A DNA stretch of 64,000 bases from positions 1 to 64,000 of the forward strand of contig NZ_AUNI01000008.1 of NCBI RefSeq assembly GCF_000447795.1, in the 5' to 3' direction. The notes under the pieces were generated by a model. The model saw nothing but the letters and a program-made list of their open reading frames with translations, was not told where the DNA came from and made no database searches. Both the position numbers and the translations under genes were made by a program. This document shows, one piece after another, positions 45,025-53,674 of this stretch; position 1 is the stretch's first letter; each line of letters starts with the position of its first letter. The stretch comes from Bacteriovorax sp. Seq25_V (GTDB lineage: Bacteria; Bdellovibrionota; Bacteriovoracia; Bacteriovoracales; Bacteriovoracaceae).

Positions 45025-46583
45025 ACACTTATCATGATAAATTCGAAAAGCTTTTTGACGCTAAAAATTCGCTTAAAGAAGATATATTAAGTGATGATGA
45101 GTGTAGTAAGTATCCATCTGAAGCTTCTAAGTATATTTCAAATGGAGTTCTCTCTTATCTTGTACCAGCAGGGTATGGTGGAAGTTTTGAAAATATTTTC
45201 CAAACCTTCTGTATGGGAAGGGCATTGGCACGAAGAAATGTCACAACGGCAATTGCTGTTGGGCAGAGTTTCTTGGGCTCTCTTCCTATTTGGATTTCAG
45301 GTAATGATGATCTTAAGAAGCGACAGGCGGCTGTTCTTCTTGCTGGTGGATCAAGTTGTTTGGCCTTAACTGAACTTGCGCATGGAAGTGATCTCAGCAG
45401 TAGTGAATGTGAAGTTAAGGATGGAAAACTTTTAGGTACTAAGTGGTGTATAAATAATGCGACAATAGGTAAGGCAATGACTGTTATCTGCAAGGATGAA
45501 AATGCATTGAGCCTAGTATTCGTTGATAAGTCAGAAACTTCTCATTTTAAAAATATTGAAAAAATAAAAACCCATGGTATTCGAGGGGCCGATATTAGTG
45601 GAATCGAATTTGACTCCTATCCAGTTAAGGATGAAGACTATGTAGGAAGTCGATTTAAGGCCCTGGATACAATTTCTAAAACAATGCAAATATCTCGAAC
45701 TCTTTGCTCGTCATTTTCTCTAGGTGCAGCAGATTCGACATTCAGAGATACTCTAATATTTTCTCTTGATAGAGAATTATATGGTAAGAAACTTATCGAG
45801 ATGGAGACAGTAAGGGGATTGTTATCAAAAGGTCTTGCTCGTATTCTTGTCTGTGAGGCAATGGCACTTACAGCAACTCGTATGTCAAGCTTGAAACCTG
45901 AGTTAATGGCCCTTTATAGTGCTGTTGTAAAAAGTTTTATTCCAACTCAGATCGGTAGGCAAATAGATGAATGCAAGGAGATTCTTGGGGCCAGATATTA
46001 CCTACGCGAAAATGACTTTCCTCTTTTTCAAAAAAACCTCCGCGATCACAGCGTTGTCTCTTTATTCGATGGAAGTTATGGCGTAAATCTCTCACTTCTT
46101 TTGCCTGTTATTAGAAAAATGCGTATTTATAGAACGCAGAAAATTGAAAGTGAGTTAGCAAGTTTGAATGTTAACCATTCTCTCAAGAATCTTGATTTTT
46201 CAAAATTAAAGATTGGCCTTCGAACATCGGAGTTTATTATAGGAGAGTTTTTTAATTTTTCCGATGGTGGTGAATATTACACTTATAATGTCTTAAAAGA
46301 GCGTTATCTTGAAATAGAAGAAAGGGCCGAAGATATTGAAATTAATGATTCGATGCTGGCCCGAGATCTGGCCATTGAGTTTACAAATATTTTCGCTTGT
46401 ATGAATTTTATGTTGTTCTGTCACTCTAATGATGTTGACTCAAAGTTTAAGTCAGCGGCCGTTGTTGATCAAGTGATCATTAATATTTTAGAAAACTCTG
46501 AGAGTATTGTTTTTTCAACTTCATATCTCTTGGGATTTAAGGATAAGCTAGTTTCTTTATTTGATTTGGAGATCAATGAATGA
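45018..46583 (+). CDS. Acyl-CoA dehydrogenase family flavoprotein
   Basis: 521 residues. LALTELAHGSDLSS matches the FAD/substrate strand of the family. CKEILGARYYLRENDFPLFQ matches the late helix. The catalytic Glu position (usually EGT) reads FDGSYGVN, so Asp may be the base. About 100 extra residues follow the usual end. It would introduce a double bond into an acyl-CoA or acyl-ACP. It overlaps both neighbours by a few bases. Confidence 0.85.
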   Translation: MLNTYHDKFEKLFDAKNSLKEDILSDDECSKYPSEASKYISNGVLSYLVPAGYGGSFENIFQTFCMGRALARRNVTTAIAVGQSFLGSLPIWISGNDDLKKRQAAVLLAGGSSCLALTELAHGSDLSSSECEVKDGKLLGTKWCINNATIGKAMTVICKDENALSLVFVDKSETSHFKNIEKIKTHGIRGADISGIEFDSYPVKDEDYVGSRFKALDTISKTMQISRTLCSSFSLGAADSTFRDTLIFSLDRELYGKKLIEMETVRGLLSKGLARILVCEAMALTATRMSSLKPELMALYSAVVKSFIPTQIGRQIDECKEILGARYYLRENDFPLFQKNLRDHSVVSLFDGSYGVNLSLLLPVIRKMRIYRTQKIESELASLNVNHSLKNLDFSKLKIGLRTSEFIIGEFFNFSDGGEYYTYNVLKERYLEIEERAEDIEINDSMLARDLAIEFTNIFACMNFMLFCHSNDVDSKFKSAAVVDQVIINILENSESIVFSTSYLLGFKDKLVSLFDLEINE

Positions 46584-48289
46584 AAAATGTTCTAATATGT
46601 AATCGTTCAGAGATCGCTTTGAGAGCATGTAAGTCTTGTAAAAAACTTGGACTAAAAAGCTTTGCTCTTATCAATGATAGTGAAACTGATACTTTGATTG
46701 CTGAGTACTGTGATAAGTTGATTACTTTTAATGATGCAATTAATCCTTTTATGTCACTTGCAATAATAGAGCGAGTTATCAAGCAGTATGATATTCATTT
46801 CCTCTATCCTGGTTATGGTTTTCTCTCTGAAGATCCTCGACTGGCGGCCCTATGTGAAGAATTGGGAGTGATTTTTATTGGTCCTAAATCAGATGTGCTA
46901 GCGGCCCTATCTTCAAAGAGTGAGAGTTTTAATTTTGCACGAAGATGTAAGCTTAAAACCTTAGCTGTCGAGAATCCTGTACGTGGTGACTTCCCTTTGA
47001 TGTTAAAGGCAGCATTTGGTGGGGGAGGCAGAGGTAACCTCATTTGCTCTGATTTGGATTATTTTAAAGAGAGTATGATAGAAATCAAAAAACGCTCTCT
47101 TGCTCTTTTTGATAACGATGAAATTTTACTTGAGAGATTTCTCCCAAATGCTAGACACGTAGAGCTACAGGTAGTAGCAACTGCGAAGAAAGTATATTTT
47201 TTGTCGACTCGCGATTGTTCAGTTCAAATCAATTATCAAAAGTTTCTTGAAGAAGGACCAAGTGATGAACCATCTCGTAAAGTTATGAGTGGCTTCTATC
47301 CTCTAATTGAGAGGGAATTGTTGAATCTCGGCTATCTTGGAGTAGGAACCATTGAATTTCTTTGGAGTGGAAATGAACTCTTCTTTCTGGAGATGAATAC
47401 AAGAATTCAGGTTGAACATCCTGTAACAGAGGTAATTTTTGATATTGATCTTGTTGATATACAGTTTGAAATTGCTCTGAATAATCAGGTGAAGTATAAC
47501 TTTTCGCAAAATGGTAAGCATGCCATTTGTGCCCGTATTTACGCTATAGACGTTGAAGATAACTTTTCTCCTGCGCCCTCTCAAATACGTTTTGCACATC
47601 AACCAAGTTTTTTGCGATTTGATACACACTATAAAGATGGTAATTCTATTGGTCATCAGTATGATCCACTAATAGGGAAGCTCGTCGTTTCTGGTAAGGA
47701 TCGTATTGATTGTATTTCAAATTTTAAAGAGGCCCTTGGTTTATTAAAAATTGGTACCATCTCTAATAATATAAATTTTATTTCTGCAATTATCGACGAT
47801 TCAAAGTATTTAAAAGATCAATTGCATGTAAGTTTTGCAAAAGATTTCAAAGATAATTATTATGAAGCTGAATTATTAAGTGAAAAGCAAAAACAACTCG
47901 TTTGGAACAGGGCAAACTTGAATACACATGATAAGCTTGTTGAGGTTGGTAATGATTCAGGCCTTTCTATGTTTGTTGATACAAATAATGAATGTATTTA
48001 TGCTTTCAAAAAGAAAAAAGCTTTTTGTGAAAACCTTTCTTTAAATGCTCCATTTTGGCGCGAGGAAGAAGAAGGCCATACTCTTAATTATATTTCTCCT
48101 ATTACGGGTAAGGTTACAAAGATTCTATGTGAAGTTGGTGCTCAAGTAGAAAAAGGTGAGACAATTTTGATTCTTGAGGCCATGAAAACAGAGCTTAGGA
48201 TTAAGGCCCATTCAAATGGTGTTGTTGCCAGTTTACTGTGTGAAGAAGGAGGCCTCGTCAAGCGAGGCCAAGAATTACTCGTAATTTGA
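46580..48289 (+). CDS. Acyl-CoA carboxylase biotin carboxylase/BCCP subunit
   Basis: 569 residues. Residues 1-440 are biotin carboxylase: the ATP-grasp loop AFGGGGRGN and EMNTRIQVEHPVTE. The C-terminal 75 residues are a biotin carrier domain with LEAMKTELRI, biotin on Lys536 (AMKT instead of the usual AMKM). The central linker domain is short. It pairs with the carboxyltransferase at 42485. Start ATGA-overlapped with the dehydrogenase gene; it converges with the second ACP gene by 15 bases. Confidence 0.93.
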   Translation: MKNVLICNRSEIALRACKSCKKLGLKSFALINDSETDTLIAEYCDKLITFNDAINPFMSLAIIERVIKQYDIHFLYPGYGFLSEDPRLAALCEELGVIFIGPKSDVLAALSSKSESFNFARRCKLKTLAVENPVRGDFPLMLKAAFGGGGRGNLICSDLDYFKESMIEIKKRSLALFDNDEILLERFLPNARHVELQVVATAKKVYFLSTRDCSVQINYQKFLEEGPSDEPSRKVMSGFYPLIERELLNLGYLGVGTIEFLWSGNELFFLEMNTRIQVEHPVTEVIFDIDLVDIQFEIALNNQVKYNFSQNGKHAICARIYAIDVEDNFSPAPSQIRFAHQPSFLRFDTHYKDGNSIGHQYDPLIGKLVVSGKDRIDCISNFKEALGLLKIGTISNNINFISAIIDDSKYLKDQLHVSFAKDFKDNYYEAELLSEKQKQLVWNRANLNTHDKLVEVGNDSGLSMFVDTNNECIYAFKKKKAFCENLSLNAPFWREEEEGHTLNYISPITGKVTKILCEVGAQVEKGETILILEAMKTELRIKAHSNGVVASLLCEEGGLVKRGQELLVI

Positions 48290-48508
48290 AATGAATTCCA
48301 TGAGCTGAGCAACGGTCTTAATATTTAAGGCCTGCTCTTGTTCAATAATGACATCAAAATCTTCTTCTAGTGAAGAAATAAGATCTGCAATTGAAATTGA
48401 GTCCATTTTAAGATCAGTTTTAAACTCATCAGAGTCTTTGATGTCTTCTTGTTCAATACCTGTTATATCATAGATTAAATCTAGAATATCGCTTCGATCT
48501 GGTTTCAA
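48275..48508 (-). CDS. Acyl carrier protein, second copy
   Basis: 77 residues. DLKMDSISIADLISSLEEDF gives the phosphopantetheine Ser37. Last gene of the minus-strand unit, 10 bases after the oxidase gene. Its pairing with the oxidase suggests that the oxidase acts on an ACP-bound chain. Confidence 0.92.
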   Translation of the reverse strand: MKPDRSDILDLIYDITGIEQEDIKDSDEFKTDLKMDSISIADLISSLEEDFDVIIEQEQALNIKTVAQLMEFISNYE

Positions 48509-48518
48509 AATAAGCTCC

Positions 48519-49172
48519 TTATTTAACGATCTGATCTAGCATGAATTTCTTCATTGCTGCAGATTCTTTAATTGTTTGTAGAATCTCTCTTTTGTCGTCA
48601 TCAGAAAGATCGGCCTTGGCAAGAATTTCTTTTTGCTCTTGAAGATGGTCTTCATCGAGATCACCATGTTCTCTAAAGAAGGTAATCGCTTTTTTCTCGT
48701 CGTCATTTAACACTGAGACAATATTTTTAACAACAATTGGGGCAAGTTCGGTCGCCATCCCTTCGAGAAAATAGAGAACGCCAAATGCACAAAATGGATT
48801 AGCAATAGCAACTTTATAATGAAAGAAACTTACCCATGCTGTTACTCCAACATTAGGAATAGAATTAATAATTTCGTTTCTATCACAACCAAATTTTTCA
48901 AGATCCTTGAGTGCCATTAACTCATGTCCCATTTCTTCACCAGAGTGTTCAAGAATCCATTTTCTTACTTTAAGGTGTTTGCTATCCATTCTTCTTGCAG
49001 CGAGAGGAGTAAATGAAGATGAATTTGTGACATAATGGTAAGCAGCTTTTAGGTATTCAACATAATACTCTTTGGCATTTTTTCCGTTTGCAATATCTTG
49101 GAAAAACTTTGATTCCTTGATAATTTCAATCCCTTCTGAAAGGGCCTGGTCTAATTGCTCTTGAAAACTCAT
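48519..49172 (-). CDS. Haem-oxygenase-fold oxidase (TenA/PqqC-like, HDO-type)
   Basis: 217 residues, all-helical. EEMGHELMAL (79-88), YFLEGMATEL (134-143) and REHGDLDEDHL (167-177) supply the Glu and His residues seen in iron-containing redox enzymes of the haem-oxygenase-like superfamily. Related enzymes cut fatty acids to terminal alkenes (UndA) or oxidise amines and amino acids. True TenA or PqqC is less likely because no thiamine or PQQ gene is nearby. It sits beside an ACP gene. Confidence 0.75.
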   Translation of the reverse strand: MSFQEQLDQALSEGIEIIKESKFFQDIANGKNAKEYYVEYLKAAYHYVTNSSSFTPLAARRMDSKHLKVRKWILEHSGEEMGHELMALKDLEKFGCDRNEIINSIPNVGVTAWVSFFHYKVAIANPFCAFGVLYFLEGMATELAPIVVKNIVSVLNDDEKKAITFFREHGDLDEDHLQEQKEILAKADLSDDDKREILQTIKESAAMKKFMLDQIVK

Positions 49173-49174
49173 TT

Positions 49175-49987
49175 CTATTCCTTTTGACCATCTTCACTTA
49201 TTAAGCGAGCAGGGCTTCCACCCCAAGTTTCGCCCGACTTTATTTGATGATCTTTTTCGATAATTGTATTGCTTTTAATTTTTACGTTATCGGGAATTAT
49301 AGTACCAAACTTTATTGAGCATTCTGCTCCGATTTTGACGTTATTTCCGATTATTACATCTGGGTAAATTCTTGAGTTTGTTCCAACGACACTATGATCT
49401 CCGATCACAACCCCTGGAGTAATAATTGAAAATCCGCCAACTACTGAGCGCGAACCAATTTTGACTCTTTTTTGAACATGAGTTTTACCACTCGGTGAAT
49501 AATGACAGCTGATGGTGCAACCTAAGCCTAAAATTGAGTTCTCACCAACTTCTATGAGTTCGGGCTGTCTGATGGTCGCATTCATTCCAACAAGGGTGGT
49601 AAGGGGCAATTTCATGCCCATTAATCGATAATATAACCAGTTTAAATAAAAAATAAAATGGCATTGGGAAGCAAATGGTGAGGCAATCATAATGCCTTGA
49701 AACAGGGAATTTAGTACCCAGCCTAAATACTTTAAGTTGGGACCTATTGGAAACTCACCTACGCTAAGTTTTGGTTGCAATACTCTCTTTAACAAACCTA
49801 GTGTAATGATAAAGAGATTTAAAAAGAGGAAATAGGAAAAAACAACTAGTGCAACACTAATCAAAAGTTTTGAACTATCCCAATATCTTGTGACAAGATA
49901 TATTGGTAGTGAAAGTGATATTGAGTATACGATAAATGCAAAAAATAAAAAGAGGATATCAAAAATTAAAAATGGTTTTTTAAACAT
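49175..49987 (-). CDS. Membrane-anchored hexapeptide-repeat acyltransferase
   Basis: 270 residues. The first 100 hold two or more membrane helices. From about 130 onward isoleucine-patch repeats (VGENSILGLG, VVIGDHSVVGT, VIIGNNVKIGA) form a left-handed beta-helix. Ends WGGSPARLI, a standard cap. Such enzymes transfer an acetyl or fatty acyl group to a sugar, alcohol or amine. Overlaps the hydrolase gene by 8 bases. Confidence 0.82.
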   Translation of the reverse strand: MFKKPFLIFDILFLFFAFIVYSISLSLPIYLVTRYWDSSKLLISVALVVFSYFLFLNLFIITLGLLKRVLQPKLSVGEFPIGPNLKYLGWVLNSLFQGIMIASPFASQCHFIFYLNWLYYRLMGMKLPLTTLVGMNATIRQPELIEVGENSILGLGCTISCHYSPSGKTHVQKRVKIGSRSVVGGFSIITPGVVIGDHSVVGTNSRIYPDVIIGNNVKIGAECSIKFGTIIPDNVKIKSNTIIEKDHQIKSGETWGGSPARLISEDGQKE

Positions 49988-50717
49988 AATTTCTCACTAC
50001 TTTTAACACTTCCTGTGGAGCCTCAAGAGGAAGGTAGTGGCCATATTCTTTAAAGCGAATAACTGTGGCCTCTGGAGCACATTCAACAATTTTGCTCAGG
50101 TTTCTTTTTGAAAATACTTTATCCTTATCGCCCCAAAGAATAATAATCTTAGATTGATATCTTGATAGTTGAGTTTCATAATCAATTTCGATAGCCGCTA
50201 GCGATAATTCGATAAAATCACTAACTGCTTCGTCTTGTGATTCATGCCAAATTTTTTGCAACTTATGGAAGTATTCGCTGGCGTTTGATTTATTTTCACA
50301 AAAGTGTGATAAGAAATTTACTTCATTATCTAGGGAAAGAACCTGCTTTAGGAAATCAATTTCAGATTGATTATCAATGGCCGCAGTAATCATTTCTTTT
50401 CTAATTCTTGCGACCCTTGTTCCACCCGTTGCCAGTAAGAAAAGATTTTCTGCATTATTTCCAAGAATTTCATTGATTCGAAGACATAGTGAGGCTCCGA
50501 GACTAACACCCAAAAGAGCATAAGTATCATTTTTAGTCATATGCTTAGAAATCTCGTTTGCAAAATATTTTGCTAGGAATTCGAGTGTGTCTTGACTCTT
50601 ATCAAGGGCAGGGTAGTTATGAGTAATCAGTTCGTATTCATCTTGGCCAAACTTAATCATTTTTTCAAAGAGTTGGTGATTATGACCCATTGCTGGGATC
50701 AGATGAATTTTTACCAT
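49980..50717 (-). CDS. Alpha/beta hydrolase
   Basis: 245 residues. IPAMGHNHQLF opens the fold. The nucleophile is Ser72 in LGVSLGAS, the acid Asp in LWGDKDKVF and the His in EYGHYLPLE. Likely a thioesterase or esterase releasing or editing the cluster product. It overlaps neighbours on both sides. Confidence 0.88.
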   Translation of the reverse strand: MVKIHLIPAMGHNHQLFEKMIKFGQDEYELITHNYPALDKSQDTLEFLAKYFANEISKHMTKNDTYALLGVSLGASLCLRINEILGNNAENLFLLATGGTRVARIRKEMITAAIDNQSEIDFLKQVLSLDNEVNFLSHFCENKSNASEYFHKLQKIWHESQDEAVSDFIELSLAAIEIDYETQLSRYQSKIIILWGDKDKVFSKRNLSKIVECAPEATVIRFKEYGHYLPLEAPQEVLKVVRNYV

Positions 50718-51385
50718 GTCTGATTTCCTCTCATTTGCAAGGTACTCTCTTGATCATTACTTTCTAAAAATTCAATACATCTATTTGCAACGTCTTTAGG
50801 ATTAAGTAAATTATCTTTGCCGATTTTATCAATAACATCCTTTGAGATTCTCTCAAGTACTTGTTCGGTTGCAACAAGTCCTGGATGAATAATTTTTACA
50901 AAGACACCTTTGTTATTTACTTCACTGTTGATTGCGGACGCCATCGCTTCGAGAGCGTTTTTCTCTGTGATGTAAATAAGTTTTCCCGGTGCTGGGAATT
51001 TTGCAAGGAGACTGCCAAGTAGTAAAACACTGCCTTGGCCCTTTCTCGTCATTGGTTTTAAAAAAGTTTTCAGTAGTTCAAAAGTTCCTACAATATTTGA
51101 TTGGAATTTTTCAGAAAGCTCCTGAGATTTTATTGAAAAGAACAGTTTTGCATCACTAAAGTCGTATGCGCAGTGGTAAATTTTTGAAATTTCAATATTA
51201 TTTTCTTTCAATTTTTTGGCAAGTTCTTTGATACTCTCTATTTCTTTCAAATTGAGATAATAAATATCAGCTCGCTCATCAACTTTGTTACGTTGAGAAG
51301 TCGTAATTATTTTTTTTCCATCTATTTGAATAGCAATTTCTTTGCCAATACCATTAAGTCCACCTGTGATTAAAGTCGAACTCAT
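50711..51385 (-). CDS. Short-chain dehydrogenase/reductase
   Basis: 224 residues from the ATG at 51385 that overlaps the KAS III stop (TGATG); an upstream ATG at 51397 is less well placed relative to GGGAG. The cofactor motif is TGGLNGIG and the active site Ser in LLLGSLL with YITEK (YxxxK). It probably reduces the beta-keto group formed by the synthase. The length is that of a classical, not extended, SDR. Confidence 0.9.
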   Translation of the reverse strand: MSSTLITGGLNGIGKEIAIQIDGKKIITTSQRNKVDERADIYYLNLKEIESIKELAKKLKENNIEISKIYHCAYDFSDAKLFFSIKSQELSEKFQSNIVGTFELLKTFLKPMTRKGQGSVLLLGSLLAKFPAPGKLIYITEKNALEAMASAINSEVNNKGVFVKIIHPGLVATEQVLERISKDVIDKIGKDNLLNPKDVANRCIEFLESNDQESTLQMRGNQTW

Positions 51386-52335
51386 CATATCTCCCATCTC
51401 ATCAGCGAGATTGCAGCGCTAAAGCCGCCACCAGTTGCAAGCATGCAAACAAGATCACCTTTTTTAATCTTTCCTCGTGACACACATTGATCAAGAAGAA
51501 TGCCAACGGATGCTGAAGTGGTATTTCCAACTTCATCAAAGTTGATTGAGTATTGATCTTCACGTAGACCAAGATTCTTGGCCGCAGCAGTAACTATATT
51601 TCGACTTGCTTGATGAAAGATAAAGTGACTATACTCTTCCTTCTTTGTTTGAGAGTTAGTTAAAGCATCTTCGATGAGGCTTGACATTTTTTCAATGGCC
51701 GATTCAAAAATACCACTAGCATCTCTCATTTCAATTTTTTGAGATTCATTAGGAACGACAATAGAATTCCAGAATCTTCCATCACTCATTGTCTTTGAGT
51801 AAAAGATTCCTATTTCGTTATCATCGCACGGAGCGAGTGTGACACCACTTGCGCCATCGCCAAAAAGCATAACTGTTCGTCTATCTTTCTTATCAAGGTA
51901 GCGGCTACGTGTCTCAGTAGCGATACACTTCACAGAGCTCATACCAGTCTGAATATAGCGTATGCCCATATCTATTGCGAACATAAGTCCTGCACATGCA
52001 CTTGTAATATCATATGCCGGATAGAGTTCTCCAGGAGTTGTCTCCCCTTGGATAATACATGCTGTTGCAGGAGTGGAGTATTCTCCACTAACAGTCGAGA
52101 CAATCAGGCAGTCGGTTGCCTTGTCAGCTTTTTCATTTAGTTGTTGAAGTATTTTACTTCCTAGATCTGCTGAGTTCTCTGTCGTTACCCAGCGTCTATT
52201 ATTGATGCCAATATTATCTTTTACCCACTGATCTTTAAGTCGCAGGGAGTTTTCTTCAATTATCTTTTGATTTGAAACTATATTTTCAGGCAAGTAGTGT
52301 GCTGATGCCTTGATTTTTACACCTAAACTTTTCAC
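51385..52335 (-). CDS. KAS III-type beta-ketoacyl synthase
   Basis: 316 residues with the catalytic triad Cys114 (TSACAGL), His241 (FHQASRN) and Asn271 (GNTTSAS). LATGGGFSAAISL ends the fold. FabH-like enzymes condense an acyl-CoA with malonyl-ACP, here probably once, since no KAS I/II gene is in the cluster. It could be a dedicated condensing enzyme or an acyltransferase variant of the family. Confidence 0.93.
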   Translation of the reverse strand: MKSLGVKIKASAHYLPENIVSNQKIIEENSLRLKDQWVKDNIGINNRRWVTTENSADLGSKILQQLNEKADKATDCLIVSTVSGEYSTPATACIIQGETTPGELYPAYDITSACAGLMFAIDMGIRYIQTGMSSVKCIATETRSRYLDKKDRRTVMLFGDGASGVTLAPCDDNEIGIFYSKTMSDGRFWNSIVVPNESQKIEMRDASGIFESAIEKMSSLIEDALTNSQTKKEEYSHFIFHQASRNIVTAAAKNLGLREDQYSINFDEVGNTTSASVGILLDQCVSRGKIKKGDLVCMLATGGGFSAAISLMRWEI

Positions 52336-52366
52336 GAAATCTCCCTTTAATTATATTTTAACGGGG

Positions 52367-53671
52367 TTAAGCATTTAAATCTAGGTGCTTTAAAATTTCC
52401 TGTCTTTTGATTTTACCCATGTTGGTTTTAGGGAATGATTTTAGAGTATGGATTTCATTAATTTGGATATAGTTGGGGATTAGTTGAGCAATTTCTTCAA
52501 GTAGCTGTAACTTCACTTCTTCTCTGAGCCCTTCACTTTCAATAATTAGTATTGGTATTGCTCCGTAGAGAGATGATGGCCTTGGACCAATGATGAAATC
52601 TTCTTTTATAACTTTTGAAATGAGAGACTCAATCTCTTCAGGGTAAATATTCACTCCTGCATAATTGATCGTATGATCTGTACGACCAAGAATATATATA
52701 TTTCCTTCAATATCACTTGCCTGGTCATTACTATCAATTTCTTTGGCCGCTAAATCTGCATGGGCGTAAAGAGACTGAACCATAAGTTTACCATCATGAA
52801 CTCTCATTTTTACACCATCAATCGCTTTTCCAATTGGCAATAGACCTGAAAGATTAGGAGTTTTTGTAATATCACTTGGAACTTCAAACGTGCTTACACG
52901 TGGTCCCATTTCTGAAAGACCATAAGTATAAAATAGTGAAGAGTTTGGAAATGACTTTTTGATTTGTGTAAGATCATCTTGATAGAGGTGAGCGGCACCA
53001 ATACTAATTTTTATTGCTCTTTCATTGATGATTTTCTTTCTTTTAAGATACTTGTTGAAAAGCCTTAATAGGGAAGGACTGAGATAGAGAACATCGATAT
53101 CAAACCTTTCAATACTTTCATAAAGCTTTTCATTGGTAGGTGTTTTATCAAAGCAGACCAAATGATGCTTGCTCGAAGCACTTCCAAGTAAGCCAATAAT
53201 ACTTCCAAAGCTATGGGTTAGTGGAAGTGGAAATAGTATATTTGAGCCATTTGAAATATTTAGCGATTTTTCGTGCGCAAACCCATTACCTAGCGACTTA
53301 CTAAGTTCAAATTCAAAACTTTTGATATTTCCACTTTTAGAGGTCGTTCCACTTGAACAAGTAATAATACGTTGCGCTTTATTTGGTGTATGATCAAATT
53401 GAAAGGTATTTTCATCAGTAATTAGGAAAGATGCATTTTTTATATTAGCAAAAATCTGTCCATCGATTTGTGATACCTGAGGATTTATAATTAAAGGGGA
53501 GTGACCCTGCTGAAGGCATTGAAAAAAGTTTTCGATGAGCTTTTTCTTATCTTCAATTTTAAGGGCCATTATTTGGCCCTTAGCATTTTCATCAAGAGTG
53601 ATAGAATCTATGACTTTTTCTGATTCTCCATTTTCTTTTAAAATTGTATAGTTTAGTTCTAGTTTATTCAA
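52367..53671 (-). CDS. Adenylate-forming enzyme, short
   Basis: 434 residues. The ANL motifs are ITCSSGTTSKSG (P-loop), FYTYGLSEMGPR and the C-terminal lysine region FPKTNMGKIKRQE. The N-terminal subdomain is shorter than usual (P-loop at about residue 105). The substrate acid is unknown. It is the third such enzyme in the unit, separated from the OleC-like gene by 3 bases. Confidence 0.87.
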   Translation of the reverse strand: MNKLELNYTILKENGESEKVIDSITLDENAKGQIMALKIEDKKKLIENFFQCLQQGHSPLIINPQVSQIDGQIFANIKNASFLITDENTFQFDHTPNKAQRIITCSSGTTSKSGNIKSFEFELSKSLGNGFAHEKSLNISNGSNILFPLPLTHSFGSIIGLLGSASSKHHLVCFDKTPTNEKLYESIERFDIDVLYLSPSLLRLFNKYLKRKKIINERAIKISIGAAHLYQDDLTQIKKSFPNSSLFYTYGLSEMGPRVSTFEVPSDITKTPNLSGLLPIGKAIDGVKMRVHDGKLMVQSLYAHADLAAKEIDSNDQASDIEGNIYILGRTDHTINYAGVNIYPEEIESLISKVIKEDFIIGPRPSSLYGAIPILIIESEGLREEVKLQLLEEIAQLIPNYIQINEIHTLKSFPKTNMGKIKRQEILKHLDLNA

Positions 53672-53674
53672 TAG

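Noticed and set aside
47303-47656. Open antisense frame (117 codons) inside the biotin carboxylase gene
   Set aside because: It overlaps the conserved EMNTRIQVEHP region of the real gene and has no coding signals.
48519-49172. Thiamine salvage TenA or PqqC
   Set aside because: No thiamine or PQQ gene is nearby, the gene sits beside an ACP gene in a lipid-type cluster, and the Glu/His pattern fits iron-containing redox enzymes better.
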